DNA of 64,000 nt from Bidens hawaiensis (taxonomy: Eukaryota; Streptophyta; Magnoliopsida; Asterales; Asteraceae): the NCBI GenBank assembly GCA_021521415.1, contig JAIQDT010005766.1:1-64000 (forward strand), given 5' to 3'. Numbering within the stretch: the stretch's first letter is position 1; every line of letters begins with the position of its first letter. Positions 1-13,019 of this stretch are shown piece after piece. The notes below the pieces were generated by a model. It was not told where the DNA came from, did no database searches, and saw only the letters and a program-made list of their open reading frames with translations. Position numbers and translations under genes: made by a program.

Positions 1-1220
1 CGCTGTATTCTGATTCTGTGGTGGACAATGCTACCACATCTTGTTTCGAGCTCTTCCAAGAGACTGCCCCACCATTCATAACGAAAACATATCCCGATTG
101 TGATCGAGAATCATCTTGATCGGTTTGGAAACTCGCATCCGTGTAAACCCTTTACAACGAGTTCATCCTCACCCGAACCGTATATTAGAAACATGTCCTT
201 ATCCTTCTAAGGTATTTCAACATACTTTTAACCGCCATCCAATGGCTACTTCCGGATTATGTTGGAATCTACTTGTCATGCTTAAAGCGCATGACACATC
301 CGGTCTAGTGCATACATTGCATACATGATGGATCCAATAGCCGATGCATATGGGATTCCATTCATTTTCTCTTGCTCATCCTTTGAGCTTGGACATTGAG
401 ATGCACTCAATATCATTCCTCTTTGAACAGGTACCAAACCTCTCTTAGAGTTCTCCATCTTGAACCTTTTCAAGATTTTGTCAATGTATGCACTTTGGTT
501 TAAACCTATCACCGCCTTGATCTATCCTTATAGATCTTTATTCCAAAATATAGGTGGCTTCACCAAGATCTTTGATGGAAAACAACTTCCAAGCCATGCT
601 TTTACACCTTCCATGGTTGGAATGTCATTTTCAAATAGTAGTATGTCATCAACATACAATACTAAGAAAGTTTTAATGCTCCCACTAGCTTTCTTATACA
701 CACAGCTTCATCACCATTCTTGATAAATCCAATTTCTTAACTTCTTTATCAAACGGTGATTCCAACTTCTAGATGCTTGTTTCAATCCATAGATTGATTT
801 CTTTAACTTGCATACTTTGTTAGGATGTTTTGGATCGACAAAACCTTTGGGTTGAACCACATAGACTTCTACCTCAAGATGCCTATTTAGAAAAGCGGTT
901 TTGACATCCATTTGCCATATCTCATAGTCATAATGTGCGGCTATGGCAAACAATATCCTGATAGACTTTAGCATTGCTACGGGAGAAAAAGTTTCATCAT
1001 AGTCAACCCCTTGAGTTTGAGTGAAACCTTTTGCTACAAGTCTTGCTTTATAAGTATCCAAGTTTCCATGCATATCGGTTTTCTTCTTGAAAACCCACTT
1101 ACTTCCAACCGGTTTGGAATTAAGAGGTGATACAACCAAATCCCATACTTGGTTGTTATGCATGGATTGCATCTCAACGTTCATGGCTTCAAGCCATTTG
1201 TCACAATCGGATTGTGACAT
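1..1220 (-). pseudogene. copia reverse transcriptase / RNase H, broken
   Basis: The longest open piece (711-1220) holds the start of the copia RT domain: the KARLVAKGFTQ block, the YDETFSPVA block, and the MDVKTAFLN and SIYGLKQASR blocks. The catalytic box reads LYVDDILLFEN when the minus strand is translated near 638-670, so the two catalytic aspartates are kept. The piece at 282-512 covers the later RT part (NQSAYIDKILKRF). At the left edge the RNase H block WKSSKQ followed by ALSTTESEY is clear. Frame breaks fall near 720 and around 280-510. The pieces together match a normal copia RT-RNase H region in order and spacing. It is an inactive fossil. Confidence 0.93.
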
Positions 1221-1224
1221 TGCA

Positions 1225-2450
1225 TCACGTATGTGGTGGGTTCATCCGAATGTACCACATAGCATCCGTCCATGAAAATCCATATCTTTCAGGTGGATGA
1301 CTAATTCTTCCGGATTTGTTCACGTTTTGTGTGTTTTGATCGACCATTTGATCATTCTCAACATTCTCTTGTTGATTGCAAGTATCAACCAAACGTGTAT
1401 CAGCTTGTGGTTCTCGATCCTCCTCGAGTTCCACCGTTCTACTAGTACCTTCCATAGGAACTTAGTTTCTAAGAACTTGGCCTTTCGAGCAACGAATACC
1501 TTTTGCTCGGTTGGGTTGTAGAAACAATATCCCATGGAGTCCTTGGGATATCCTACAAAGATACACTTAGTCGATCGACTTTCAAGTTTGTTTTGGGTGT
1601 TGCTCTTGACATAAGCCTCACAACCCCATACCTTTAAATATGATAACGAGGGAGCCCTTCCATTCCATATTTCGAAAGGTGTCTTGTCCACTTTCTTGGC
1701 TGGGGCCATATTTAGAAAACGGGCCACGGAGAGTAAAGCGAAACCCCAAAATGATAGAGGTAATGTGCTTCTAGTCATCATAGATTGAACCATATCCAAT
1801 AGAGTTCGATTCCTCCTCTCAGATACACCATTGTGTTGCGGTGTTCCGGGTGGAGTAAGTTGTGAGATGATCCCATAACTTCTAAGATGATCCTGGAAAG
1901 CATCACTTAGGTATTCACCTTCTCTATCCAAACGAAGTACTTAGATGGTTTTATCGAGTTGATTTTGTACTTCATTTTGGAAGATTTTGAATATTTCAAA
2001 GGCTTCATCTTTGTGTCTTAACAAGTACAACATACCCATAATGACTATAATCGTCGATAAAGGTATAAGTATCTTTCACCATTCCTTGTCATTGCCTTAA
2101 AAGGGACCACATACATCCGAATGTATGATACCTAATAAGTCTTTTTCCCTTTCGTTTGGTTCCACTAAAAGGGTCCTTAGTCATTTTTCCTAACATACAA
2201 GACTGGCATTTATCAAATGAATCATCACTTGATTCCAAAAGACCATTCTTTTGAAGTGTATGTATGCGATCTTTGTTATATGACCAAGGCGACAATGCCA
2301 AAGATAAGTGTTACTCAAATCCATTTTGAGTTTCTTGGTGCTTGATTGGTACATGTTATCAAAGGATGTGTTATCGTGAACTAATTCATAAATGCCATTA
2401 GACGGCATTGCTTTAAAATAAAAAACTATCCATGAAAACACAAATACCAT
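1225..2450 (-). pseudogene. copia GAG-pre-integrase and integrase, broken
   Basis: The pieces at 2190-2450 and 2089-2301 contain the GAG-pre-integrase region with the integrase zinc-binding region (WHCRLGH, then CQSCMLGK), an HHCC-type finger. The piece at 1320-1931 starts at the second catalytic aspartate region (DREGEY). It continues through the block with the catalytic glutamate (PQHNGVSERRNRTLLDM) and the C-terminal stretch ending VWGCEAYVK. A TAA stop lies just upstream of DREGEY, and the segment at 1931-2090 carrying the first aspartate is out of frame. The protein would join element cDNA to host DNA; here it is inactive. The 1225-1455 piece is the acidic linker before RT. Confidence 0.9.
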
Positions 2451-2525
2451 TGTCTACAAATTTAAAATCATAACATATTGTCTTAGAAGTGAAATGTAGA
2501 TAATATTCCTAGTCAAACTAGGAGC

Positions 2526-2755
2526 TTACAAAACATCATTCAAAATAACTTCCAAACCATTTGGAAGCTTCAAAGTGTAGTCTCCTCGGGCTTCGACAAC
2601 AACCTTTGCTCCGTTGCCCATGAAGAGACTAATATCTTCTTTCTTGAATCCATTATTTCCTTTGAACCCCTGCAACAAATTGCAAATATGAGTTCCACAT
2701 CGCGTATCCAATACCCATTGTTAGAAGAAATAATATTAAGATCAAAATGAATCAT
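2526..2755 (-). pseudogene. copia aspartic protease remnant
   Basis: The minus-strand piece reads LDTRCGTHICNLLQG and then continues to the LKLPNGLEVILNDVL block, which is the usual copia protease layout upstream of GAG-pre-integrase. The active-site triad is normally D-[ST]-G; here it reads D-T-R, so the glycine next to the catalytic Asp-Thr is lost. Two overlapping frames cover the stretch, so a small indel is also present. The protease would cut the gag-pol precursor. As written it should be dead. Confidence 0.85.
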
Positions 2756-3673
2756 GTAAGTTGTACCCGAGCTTTTCCCCGCATTCTCTTAGCTTTCAAC
2801 TCTTTTAGATAGGTTGGACAATTCCTCATCCAATTCCCTATCTCCCCACATCCAAAGCACGGATCCTTCGCGCAAACCTTTGGCTTCTTTTCCTTCGGTT
2901 TGGGTGGTCCCGCTTTCGCCTTTCCCTTGATCATACCCATGACTTGTCTCTTACTTTGGCAACCTTTGCCTTGGGTTCTGGGTGATGCATCTTCCTATTT
3001 CCTCCTTCATTGATTGTTAGAACGGGTAAAACCTTATTACCCATTCCCGTCTCGGCCGTCTTGAGCATTGCGTGAAGCTCACCAATGCTCTTGTCCCACC
3101 CATTCATGTTATAATTCATAAAAAAAGTCTCAAACTTTTTAGTTAAGCCATTTAGGATTAGATCCGTGGCTAACTCTTTTGAGATGGGACAATTAAGGTG
3201 CTCGAGACGATCAATGTGGCTTTTCATCTTAAGCACATAGGAGGGAAACCGATTGGGTTTCTTCCATACGACATGCATGAACCGCTCGAACTGTTTCGAA
3301 GCGTTCCACCCTAGCTTGTGTTAGGAACATTTCCTTAAGTTGGGGTGATCATATCGTATGCCCCATGAAGTTCAAAATCCTTTTGAATCTTGGGAATCGT
3401 AGTTCCCAACATGAGGCAAGAAACTTGCACCGAATCTTCGTTGTGTTTTATCCAATCGTTATAGTTATCGGCATCGTCAATGCTAGGTTCATCGGGAATA
3501 TGATCCTCTAATACGTAGCATTTCTTTTCTTGCTTGAGAACGATTCTCAAGTTTCGATACCAATCCATAAAGTTTTTATAGTTTAGACGATCCTTATCGA
3601 GAATAGATCTTAGTGATAGGTTGTTAACGGTGTGGGATAATAACGTTAGGTGGATTGTTGATAGCGGCCATCT
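2752..3673 (-). pseudogene. copia gag with CCHC zinc knuckle, broken
   Basis: Three minus-strand pieces make up gag. The N-terminal part starts at ATG 3673 (MAAINN), soon hits a stop, and continues in another frame as NNLSLRSILDKDRLNYKNF. The 3335-3568 piece begins with MDWYRNLRIVLKQEKK, a typical UBN2-type copia gag start. The 2931-3278 piece carries the middle of gag (RFPSYVLKMKSHIDRLEHL). The 2752-2940 piece carries the knuckle CFGCGEIGNWMRNC, which fits CX2CX4(H)X4C except that the His position is Asn. Gag forms the particle; this copy is frameshifted at least twice. Confidence 0.9.
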
Positions 3674-5604
3674 ACAAATATAACAAAGCTCAATTTAGTA
3701 TTTTCGATATCAATAATTAATTTTAATCGTTAATACCCTATATGTCTCCTAGATAATTAATGATTAAAATCTAGAACCCGATGTTACATTCAAATAGTAG
3801 TTAGGTGACCTTTATCCTACTATTTAAATTAACAAGGTAGTCAACGTTTGACGATTGCAACCCTTTGAAACTCTAGTTTTATGGGATCGGTTAAACATCT
3901 TATGTTTAGTTGGCATGTTTAATCCCATCAACACCATTGTACGCCATGCTTCGGTGACCCTATTCACATGGTTTCCAATTTAAGTCGCCTACTTATACAC
4001 ACATGTGAGTTTAACATACAAGTGGTTAGGTGATTTTTATCCCACAAATATGGCAAAACCCACCTCAAACTCACAAGTTTCCTTCAATGCGGTTAGGTGA
4101 CCTTTATCCCACATCAAGTTCCCAAGTGATTCGAGTGTTGCACAAAAGGATGGTGTTCGACTTATTTTATAAAAGGGATTTTCGTTTTCTAAATTCTAGA
4201 TTGGAAAACATTTTATGTACCTTCCATTTGCATGCATTCAAATGTATGGTACTTAGTTGAAAAACCCATTTTCAAAGTTCCTATTAATAAAACCCATTTT
4301 ATTATAAAATCATTAGACTTTAATAAAACCAATTTTTATTACCTAACGATTTCTAAGGAACCAATTTTATGCTAGTTGTTGATTTTAAGTTGTTAGCAAA
4401 CCATATTACACTAACACAAACAAAAGTAAATCAACCACACAAGCATAAAACACATAACCATAAGTTCATAACCATAGCCTCCTAATGTTGACTACACTTG
4501 TTGACCGAAATAGAGTGTCAAAAAGTCTCTCCTAAGGGACCCAAAAGGAGATGTGCTTCGTGAACTCCCACTTGATCCCGCATCCAAATGCTCCAAGTGT
4601 TCACCCCCGTGTTGTGGTCTCCATCCACTTTATTTGGGCTTCCTTCCTTGCATCTTCTTTTACAAAATATATCCTAATACATTTTTTCTTGTAAAAGAAA
4701 TGCATCTAATCTAGTTATTATTACAAACCAAATGAATGAATAAATAGATTACAAACCCAAATAAAATATTACAACCATATCGAATGAACAAACCACCACT
4801 TGAATGAACAAACACATCAACACAAACATTCAACCAAACACAAGGCCATGGGCTAGGTTATGAACATCCAATACACATCCAAATATGCAATAACACAAGA
4901 CCAAAAATGGTTCCCTTTCCCTCAAAACTTTCGGCCCAAACTAACCAAACCGAAAGTTTTTGGGTTTTGTCCAAACAAAATAAACAGTCATCCAAATGAC
5001 CTAGTTTTTCAAGATTACCACATGCATGTTAAGTATAACCTTGAAAAACCATGGGGTAACCAAAATCCCTAAAATTTTCGGCCAAATGGTAAAACTCACC
5101 ATAAACCGAAAATTTTTGGGTCTAATGAAGCATGCATTCGTATAAGCGGATGTTGATGCCATTGTTGGGTTTTAACAAGATTATCAAAGTCATAAAACCC
5201 AATTTTATGAAAAAAGCTGCGGATAAAAGTTTTAAATCTTGTTAGTTTATAGTGTATAAAACCAATTTTATACATGCAAAACCCAATCCCGGATCCATAT
5301 ATGAAATACATGCTATCAAACACATGCATGTCACTAAAAATCCATGCATGTAAAGACTACCTTTCAAGAGAATCAAATCCGGGTGAAGGAGAGGATGGTA
5401 GGAAGGCAAGAACTTCAATGGGAAGGTCCTCAAGCTTGCATACCCCAAGCCTCCGACAATATACCTCTAAATCGGATAAAGTCCGACAAAAATTATTAGC
5501 AATGGAGTTCGTTTAGATAGTTATAATTCATTAAAATTAGACTTAAGTTAATATATTATGTTGGACTATGACCCACCAAATCTTCCACTACTTTCTCCAT
5601 ATCA
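3674..5604 (-). other. probable copia leader and 5' LTR region, edges unresolved
   Basis: No gene is visible. The stretch lies directly upstream of the copia gag start on the minus strand, where the leader and 5' LTR should be. It holds a repeated 22-bp motif (3799-4113) and AT-rich unique sequence. No tRNA-iMet primer-binding site, TG...CA pair or target duplication could be recognised, so the LTR boundary is not called. Confidence 0.4.
3799..4113. repeat. three dispersed copies of a 22-bp motif
   Basis: The motif GGTTAGGTGACCTTTATCCC occurs near 3799-3820, 4023-4045 and 4091-4113 with one to three changes per copy. Spacing is about 224 and 68 bp. Confidence 0.75.
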
Positions 5605-5620
5605 CCCCCCCCCCCCCCCC
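5605..5620. repeat. poly(C) run of 16
   Basis: Sixteen consecutive C residues in otherwise AT-rich sequence. Length is likely unstable or assembly-sensitive. A shorter C run lies near 9019-9029. Confidence 0.9.
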
Positions 5621-7711
5621 GAACCACTCCTTTCATATGCATGCTCATGATTGCCAAATTGAAACACGAAACTTGTTAAGTTCTTGACAACTAACCACCC
5701 TAAAACACCAACACATCAAGCCTGCATGCCATATTCATCAAACATTACAACTCCTTTTTCTTTTAAAACCCAACCGATCCATCACTTCCTTTCACCTTCA
5801 TTCTTCCATTTTTCTCATTCAAGGCATATGGAATTCTCTCAAGAATATTATATCTTCACGACACTCACTTAAACAAAAATTGAAAACCCACCTTACCACC
5901 ACCACCTCCAACCCGTCGCCACCCACCCCCACTTCACCATACAACTTCATCTTCATCTTCATCCTCATTCCATTCTCTTAAGATCAAGTAGCTTAAAAGG
6001 GTTATGGAGAAAGAATCACCATGGGTCTAGGAAGCTTTTAAAATAAGTAGGAAGCTCAAGGTTCTTCTTTATTTCCTCTTATTCACTTCTTCCCATCCAA
6101 AAACCCAAGGTTGAAGCCTTATAATGTTCATTTCTTTCTAAATGTTGCAATAAAATGTTTCACACATTCAATAAATACACTAAAAACTCAATTTATGGAT
6201 TAAAAACTGAATGCATGTGTGTGTGTGTGTGCTCAAAACCGTAGGGGTGTGTGTGTATGTGTGTGTGTGTCCCACATGTATGCATACACACATACACTCA
6301 AGAAACCTAAAGAGTTGACTGTATATTAATGCTCTTTCAAAGATTTAAGTAACATAAAGTGAAAATAAGAAAATGGTATTATGGACTTTTATGCACTAAA
6401 TAACCCACATGCAAGAACACCTATGGACTCCTTTGGACTTTAAATAAGTGGTTAACTTAATTTTGAAACTGATGCTAATAAACATGTTATAAAGAAGTAA
6501 AAGTTGGAAAAGGGAAATTTAAGCATATGTATGTATGGCCGAAAATATATATGTATATGTAGTAAAATATTAAACACTTACATGCATGTATAAATCTTGT
6601 TAACTAAGTTATAATTTTTGGTACATTCAATGGTCACATGATAATACTTGGTAAAAGGAGTTTATGTGTTCTTTTGTTTTAATGGTTAATATGAAGATAT
6701 AATGACATGCATGCGATATTTAGGTGAAATAAGGAAGAAATTTGATGATGTTGTGAGTATAATATTTATTGCTATGATGCTTATGTTAGATGAAAGAATA
6801 AGAATTAAATGGAGTTTGTTTTTGGGGTTTGATTTTATGAGAGAGAATCGAGAGAGAAAGAAAGAGGTACATGCAAAGTGGACTGGGTACTATATTAGTA
6901 TATTATAATATGAATGGAGAAAGTGCATAGTTGACTTGAGTTTTGACTTGGATGCCTAGTTTATAAACACTTGAAATATTGTTATGAAATGACTATGTTT
7001 ATAATATAATGCAAAACATTTGATAAATCACTAAATTGCTTAACTTAATAAAGTTACTATAAATAGAAACTTTATTGAAAGATATACTTATTGATGAAAG
7101 TGATGAAAGTGTTGATACTTAGGATGCATGTTAGTATTGAGTATGTATGATGAAAATATAAAAGTGTCTATCATAATAAGCATGGACAATGATTAATTAA
7201 ATGATTAATATGACACCCCATGATTTGGAAGAATATTATGCATGTTCTATGTTGGATTTTAGTGTAGTAAAAAGGATGTGTAAAAGCTAATTTTTGGCAT
7301 TACATGAGTTGAAAGGGACATGATAGTTTATGGCTTGGAATCTGAAAATTTAGGATATCATGTTCATGTTAGACTTAGTAAAAAGGGATATGTCCATATA
7401 TTGCTAAAACTAGTAAGTTAAGAATTATGTGTGTTAAACTTAAAATTTGCTAAAAGGTTGTGTTTTGTGCTAAGTGTTTAAACCTGAAAATTTGATTCAA
7501 CTTATATGTTAGAAATATGTGTATTAAGTGTACAAAGCGTTTGGTGTGTTTAATTTAATTTAAATTGCTTGTCGGTAGCTTTAACGGTCGAAAAATGAGA
7601 TTTTTAGCGCGAACCGACAACGGTTTTGGGAACTGTTTAAAACAGCCCCTAAACCCAAATAATATATATACTTTACATAAGTAAATGTATATATTGAGGC
7701 CAAGATGGAAT
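5621..7711. other. gene-free AT-rich DNA
   Basis: Only short chance ORFs are present. There are TG-rich microsatellites at 6215-6270. Nothing resembles a protein domain. The right part may belong to the LTR that ends at 9607, but no LTR start could be found. Confidence 0.5.
6215..6270. repeat. interrupted (TG)n microsatellite
   Basis: Two TG tracts (6215-6231 and 6246-6270) separated by about 14 bp of unique sequence. Confidence 0.9.
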
Positions 7712-8164
7712 CTTGGTTTTAAAAAGCCCGCCTGAGGCGAGCCGAGGCAAGAGGCGACCTGAGGCAAGAGGCGACCTAAGGCGAGGGCCTCTTCGCTTTA
7801 GGCTAGTAAAGGCGAGCAATGTTTAAAAGGCGAGCCTGAGGCGAGAATTTTAGGCAAAAAGCGACCTAAGGTGAAGTTGAGGTGCTCGCCTTTTGGACAA
7901 GGGGTTTTTTATGCTTCTAAATGTTGTACAATATGCTTTTTAGGTTGTACGTATAGGTAGTTTATATATTAAGTCATATTTAATGGTTAAATGTAGTTAC
8001 ATTATGGGTCGAGATGTGCTAAAAACCCATGATATATACATATATAAAAATTATATAAGTATGTTCGCCTCGTGTGCAAAAAGCTCTCGCTTTTCCGCCT
8101 AGCGCTTCACGCTTCTGTTTTAAATCACGTCGCTTTTCTTTGCCTCTCGCTTTTTAAAACCAAG
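7712..8164. mobile_element. non-autonomous hAT-like element, 453 bp
   Basis: The element has perfect 16-bp terminal inverted repeats, CTTGGTTTTAAAAAGC at 7712-7727 and its reverse complement at 8149-8164. It is flanked by a perfect 8-bp direct repeat GATGGAAT (7704-7711 and 8165-8172). An 8-bp duplication is the hAT signature. The left half is built from degenerate units such as GAGGCGAGCC and GAGGCGACCT, giving a local GC island in AT-rich DNA. The right half has the matching CTCGCTTTT-type units in inverse orientation. No transposase ORF is present, so it would be moved by enzymes supplied elsewhere. Confidence 0.88.
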
Positions 8165-9298
8165 GATGGAATAACTCGGTCTTTGATGGTTCGTATCGCG
8201 AAAACCGACCCGAAAACGTCAAAAATTTTACTAGTTTTGTGAAATTAATAACTAAATAAGAAATGGACTAATTTAATAAAATAACTTATAAAACTTGCAT
8301 ATTTTCACACTTAAAGTACTTAAATGTAATTAAAAGCTCAATTTTTACAAGAAAAGTTAACCGGTTCGCCGATTAACAAAAAACCGACAAAACTGACCAA
8401 ACCGGAAAATGATTTTTAAAAGTGTAATAAGTATAAAGATATAAAATGGTAAATATTCCAACAACTAAAATATAAATTTATCAAATTTAATATTATTAGC
8501 TAATATTAAACAATATTAAATAATACAATAATATATTATTACTTGTTTATTTGCTATATGAAATATTTATGCATAAAATGTGTTAATGATACTTGGGGAT
8601 AAGTTTATAAGTTTGGAGACCTTGTGTGTGTTGAATGATCACATAGGGTTGGATTTGAAAGGAATCGCCAATGTGTCGTTAAAACTAAAATAAACACACA
8701 AACAAAAAGAATGACATTTTTAAGAAATAAAATGTGTGAAATATTTTAAGTTGAACACATAACTTAAAATATGAATGAATTATTAATTATGTACTATATG
8801 ATTAGGACACGAGACAATTTGGAACAACCGACCTAAACTCTGAGTTTTCTAAATCCCCTCATTTTATTGATCTATAAATGTTTTTGGGGGAAGAGTATGT
8901 AAACTAAGGGCTATATATTTTACAAATTGTGTTAAATGAGATGAGTCATTATGAAAGAAAAAACCGTTAACCTAGAGAGAAATGACCTAAAAATATTGGT
9001 AGATCTATCGGGGTGACGCCCCCCCCCCCACTCTTCCAGTCGCTCTAGTTGAAAAGGTGGGAATATTTTGATTTTGGTATGCATCATGTTTATCATAATG
9101 ATAGTCATACATGTGTTGTACACTTTGCTCGTTTACAACTAACACGTTTTGTTTAAGAAATATATTGCTATATTGGAAAAGGTTGGAAATTAAAATTCCC
9201 ATTGAAAAGAATGGTGAATGATGGGAAATTATCATTAATAAAAATGATAAATAAATGGATGTAAAGTCGAGAACAGTTACATCCCGGCTTTTAATTGA

Positions 9299-9607
9299 GA
9301 AACTCACCAACATTCGTGTTGACAAAATTATTTTAACATACTTTTCAGGTGAATGAGAAATATGGCGGCATCGCAAGGAATGGATGGGATGGAACTGGGG
9401 ATGCGTGTGTTCTGGATGACGTGGAACTTGTAGGCTTGTAATAATAATAAACTATGTAAAATATGACATGTGCACTCTGATGAATAAGCAAGCCTTTTAA
9501 TATATTTAAGCATTATGTTTCGTGATTTGGCTATCGGCATCTGTCATTGCCCGAAATTAACTTAGTTAAGTCTTCCGCTGCTAACATAAGATTTTCGGGG
9601 TGTGACA
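9299..9607 (+). repeat. 3' end of a gypsy-type LTR, start not found
   Basis: The block ACTCACCAACATT..GTTGACAAA followed by a TTTCAGGTGAATGAG-like stretch, ending GGGGTGTGACA at 9607, has the same architecture as the LTR ends at 15890 and 22085. No primer-binding site follows, so it is a solo or truncated LTR. The left edge lies somewhere between 5.6 and 9.2 kb and would include the hAT-like element. Confidence 0.55.
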
Positions 9608-10178
9608 TTTCGGGTGGCAGTCGGACTGGAAGCGGTGACCCGCCAGGTGAACTAGTAAACGTTTTTTTTTTTTATTTTTAATCAAAAAATAATCAAAATT
9701 CATCTGAAATCTAACCCTAGACTATTCAATATGTAAATCGCTTCTCTTTACAACCGGCCGACCAAGGTTTGGTGTTGTAATGGTATGCACCGCCGTTTTC
9801 TTTTTGTTACTTGGCCCCTCTAAAATGCGACGGTTAATAAAAGAAAATATGGTTTATAAGAACTTGAACGGAATTAGACTTTGGCAGACCGTGGTCGCTG
9901 CAAAGAAATTGGTGTGCGGCTGATTTAAAGAAACAGAAATAGAAAAATGAACACATGAGGTAGGGTTAAGTAGTGGGATAAAAGGCATTTCATAACAATG
10001 CTGGGCTTTTCAACAAAGCCCATAGAGCCTGCTACTTGTCTTAGTCAAAAGAACTACCAGTTACTAATTTACTATTAAATGGACTGCTTTATTTTTAAAT
10101 TTTAACATATGTCGATCACTAAAAAATATTTAACATACATGCTTAAGTATTATTTAATTATAACTAATCTAAAAAATA

Positions 10179-10210
<32 letters not shown>

Positions 10211-11088
10211 GTGTGTTATTATTTATGAAGTCATCGGGTCAATGACCGGTCCGACCTGTGACCCGGTAATAAGTTCGGGTCCATGTTTAGTCCGAGTTTG
10301 AAAACATTGATCACAATCTAATTTTATCAAAAATTATGGAATAAAAGTTACACTTCTTGTGTGCGGTTCACATCTAGAAATTTGTTCAAAACCTGCAAGC
10401 AATGTGATCCGGATACAGTTTTTGCGTCACGAACATTTCTTCGTCTCGGATCGTCCATATTATACCTCGAAACCTACACGCAACTCATTTTAAGAAACTA
10501 TTTTCGTTTTACAACATGACCAATAACTTACAAAGCTTATAATTCATCATCCAGACATCTGATCATCGATTCCTTTGATGGAATCAAATATCTATGTGTT
10601 AGGAAGGTTCACCAAAAATTTCAACTCGATCCGTTGGCCAGATGAATCTGGGTTTCTTTAGAGTTATGAAGTCAGTCACGAAAACGAGTCTAAACACCAA
10701 CTTATACAGCTTAAAACCTCATCTCCGCCATTCATGACGTTCATATATGAGTTATTAACTTTCCATACGAAAATCAAGGTATCGAACCATTAGATTTCTC
10801 GTACCAACACGATCTTTGAAAGCACGCAAATCTAGAACAATCTGTCCATATTTTAAAACATTATTTTAACGAACTTCAGCTCAAAATTATGATGATCCGG
10901 GCTTACCATCGCGTTCAGGACGTGGAGAAATGGTTTCCGGTAGAAGATGGCTTCGTCCGCCACCGAACCACTGCCAGACCTCCATCGGACCACCACCGGC
11001 CACCACTGCCTTAGCCGGAATTCTCTCCAGCTCTTCCCTCAATGGCTCACTCTATCTAGTTTCAATATCTACATTTCTTAGTTATGAA
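9608..11088. other. gene-free region between LTR remnants
   Basis: It holds only short ORFs, a T-rich run near 9663 and an AT/TATG microsatellite near 10179-10216. The same sequence block continues at 15896 on the other side of the solo LTR insertion. Confidence 0.5.
10179..10216. repeat. (AT)n/(TATG)n compound microsatellite
   Basis: About 22 bp of AT followed by TATG and TG units. Confidence 0.9.
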
Positions 11089-13019
11089 GAAATTGTAACA
11101 TTTCGGGTTTTACGATATCGTTTTGCTTCCATTTTATCTTTGTACGAACATTATTCGGATCTTAATCCCTAATAATACTTTGCATTTATGAGTAATAAAG
11201 TTTTCCTATGTTCACTTATGCCCCTCATACTTTATAATATGGTTACTTCTTATTTATTTCATAAAAAGTTTATTAATTGACCAAATATCAAACCACAAGG
11301 ACTAAATATGTCAAAATTGAAAATCCTATCCTTGGTCACTCGGGGCGCCGCACGACGGGCTTCATTCCTTTGGTCGCACGCCGCGCTGAACCATCTGCAC
11401 AGATGATATGTTTTTTATACTTTCCTAACTCGTTTTTGGCATATAAATCACGTATTTTAGGCATAAGTGAGTGAATTAAGGTCCAAGAAAGTGTTTATAA
11501 CCAAAATACAAGTCCACATTTGTTCTTTACTGATAAAGAACAAATCTGTTAGTTTATTTCATTGATTTTCTCATTAAATCATATTTTGTTACTTCAACGA
11601 GCATAATCACCATAAATGGTTGTTTTTTGTAATCTCTATGTAAACAACCCATAATTTCCTGCCACAAACTTTACCCTAAACCCTAATAGACTCCTCTCAG
11701 CCGTCAACCTTCTCTGATCATCATAATACTTCTCGGTTTTTGCTATTTTGTTGAAGATACGTTCATAACCGGTTGACTTTGCATACGCGTGAACCTTTGA
11801 CTCATCATATCTCTTGATTCTTTCACTTTCTGGGTAAGTTGTAAACTGAGTTATTGTCCATTTACATTCCTTAGTCAATAACCTTCAATCGATTTATGAG
11901 ATTGAAGGGTGTTGACTGGTCAATTTCATAAAAACCCGATAAAGGGCAAAACAATCAACTTGTTTGACTTTATGTTTTCTCATACTTCTGATCGGATTCA
12001 ACATTCGGTGCAGAAGACTTTTATTCTTGCAATGAAATTTTAAGGCTTCTAACCAAAACCCGACTTCCGACTCACTGTTCGGATCCGGTCAGACTCGACT
12101 TGTTTAAATATTAAAATTGACATAACTTGAGTTCTACTCATCCGTTTGGATTGATTCCAGCGGCATTAAGTTCGATTTTACTCATAGTTTTATATCTCCA
12201 AGTTTCAGGTTCTGTTGGTTTTCATCGTTTGGCGTTAACGGACGAGTTCTTATTATATTCTTATTTTATACTCACTTGCTTAGTATTTAAGGTGAGTTTA
12301 TGTCATTCCCCTATTTTACTTATTTTCAAACGTTTTGGGGACGTATGCGTACTACATTATTTCATATTATACATATCTTAAAATTAGCAAACGTGATATT
12401 GTGTGTGATTAATCGAACGTAGTTGCTATTTGATTACTTGTTTACTTTTACGCATTCGGAGAGGTCCAACATATTCTCATTATAGTATGATCATACGACC
12501 GTCATGTTTAACCGGCGCCCGATTCGCTTGGCAATGGTCTCTTGACACTTTACTTGCTCATGGTTTGGTTATATTTACCGCATTTATTTACGTTTTGCTA
12601 TCTTTCATATTATATTGTAACTTTGTAAAACTGGTGATATTCTCACTCAACAATATTGTTGACAAATATATTCTATTTTCTACGCATATGCAGGTTATCG
12701 CATGAATTGAAGACTTGAAGTTATGGAGTATTAGTCGAGACCTTAGTCTTTATCAAGAAGCAATTTAATTTTAAGTTTATTTGGATTATATCTATTATTG
12801 TTATGGATTATTTGTTATATTGGGATGATGTCACTAGTAGAAAAAGGGCCTTTAATGACATGCTCACCATGACATGCGATGATTTATGACTTGCAAATGC
12901 GCGTGTCATTGAACAATGTCATAATTTTTAAAATTTATGACATGCATGGTGTGTCATCGATTCAATGTCATAAATAAAGAAAAAGGAAAAAAAAACCAAA
13001 GACTGGGTACAGCATCAGA

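Larger units (their letters stand above)
1..3673 (-). mobile_element. Ty1/copia LTR retrotransposon internal region, decayed, cut by window edge
   Basis: Read on the minus strand the order is gag, zinc knuckle, protease, GAG-pre-integrase, integrase, reverse transcriptase, RNase H. Integrase upstream of RT defines Ty1/copia. The 5' side is to the right and the RNase H domain runs off position 1, so the 3' LTR lies outside. A gag start ATG followed by MAAINN is at 3671-3673. Every domain is broken by stops or frame changes, so the copy cannot make its own proteins. I could not find a primer-binding site or the 5' LTR edge. Confidence 0.95.
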
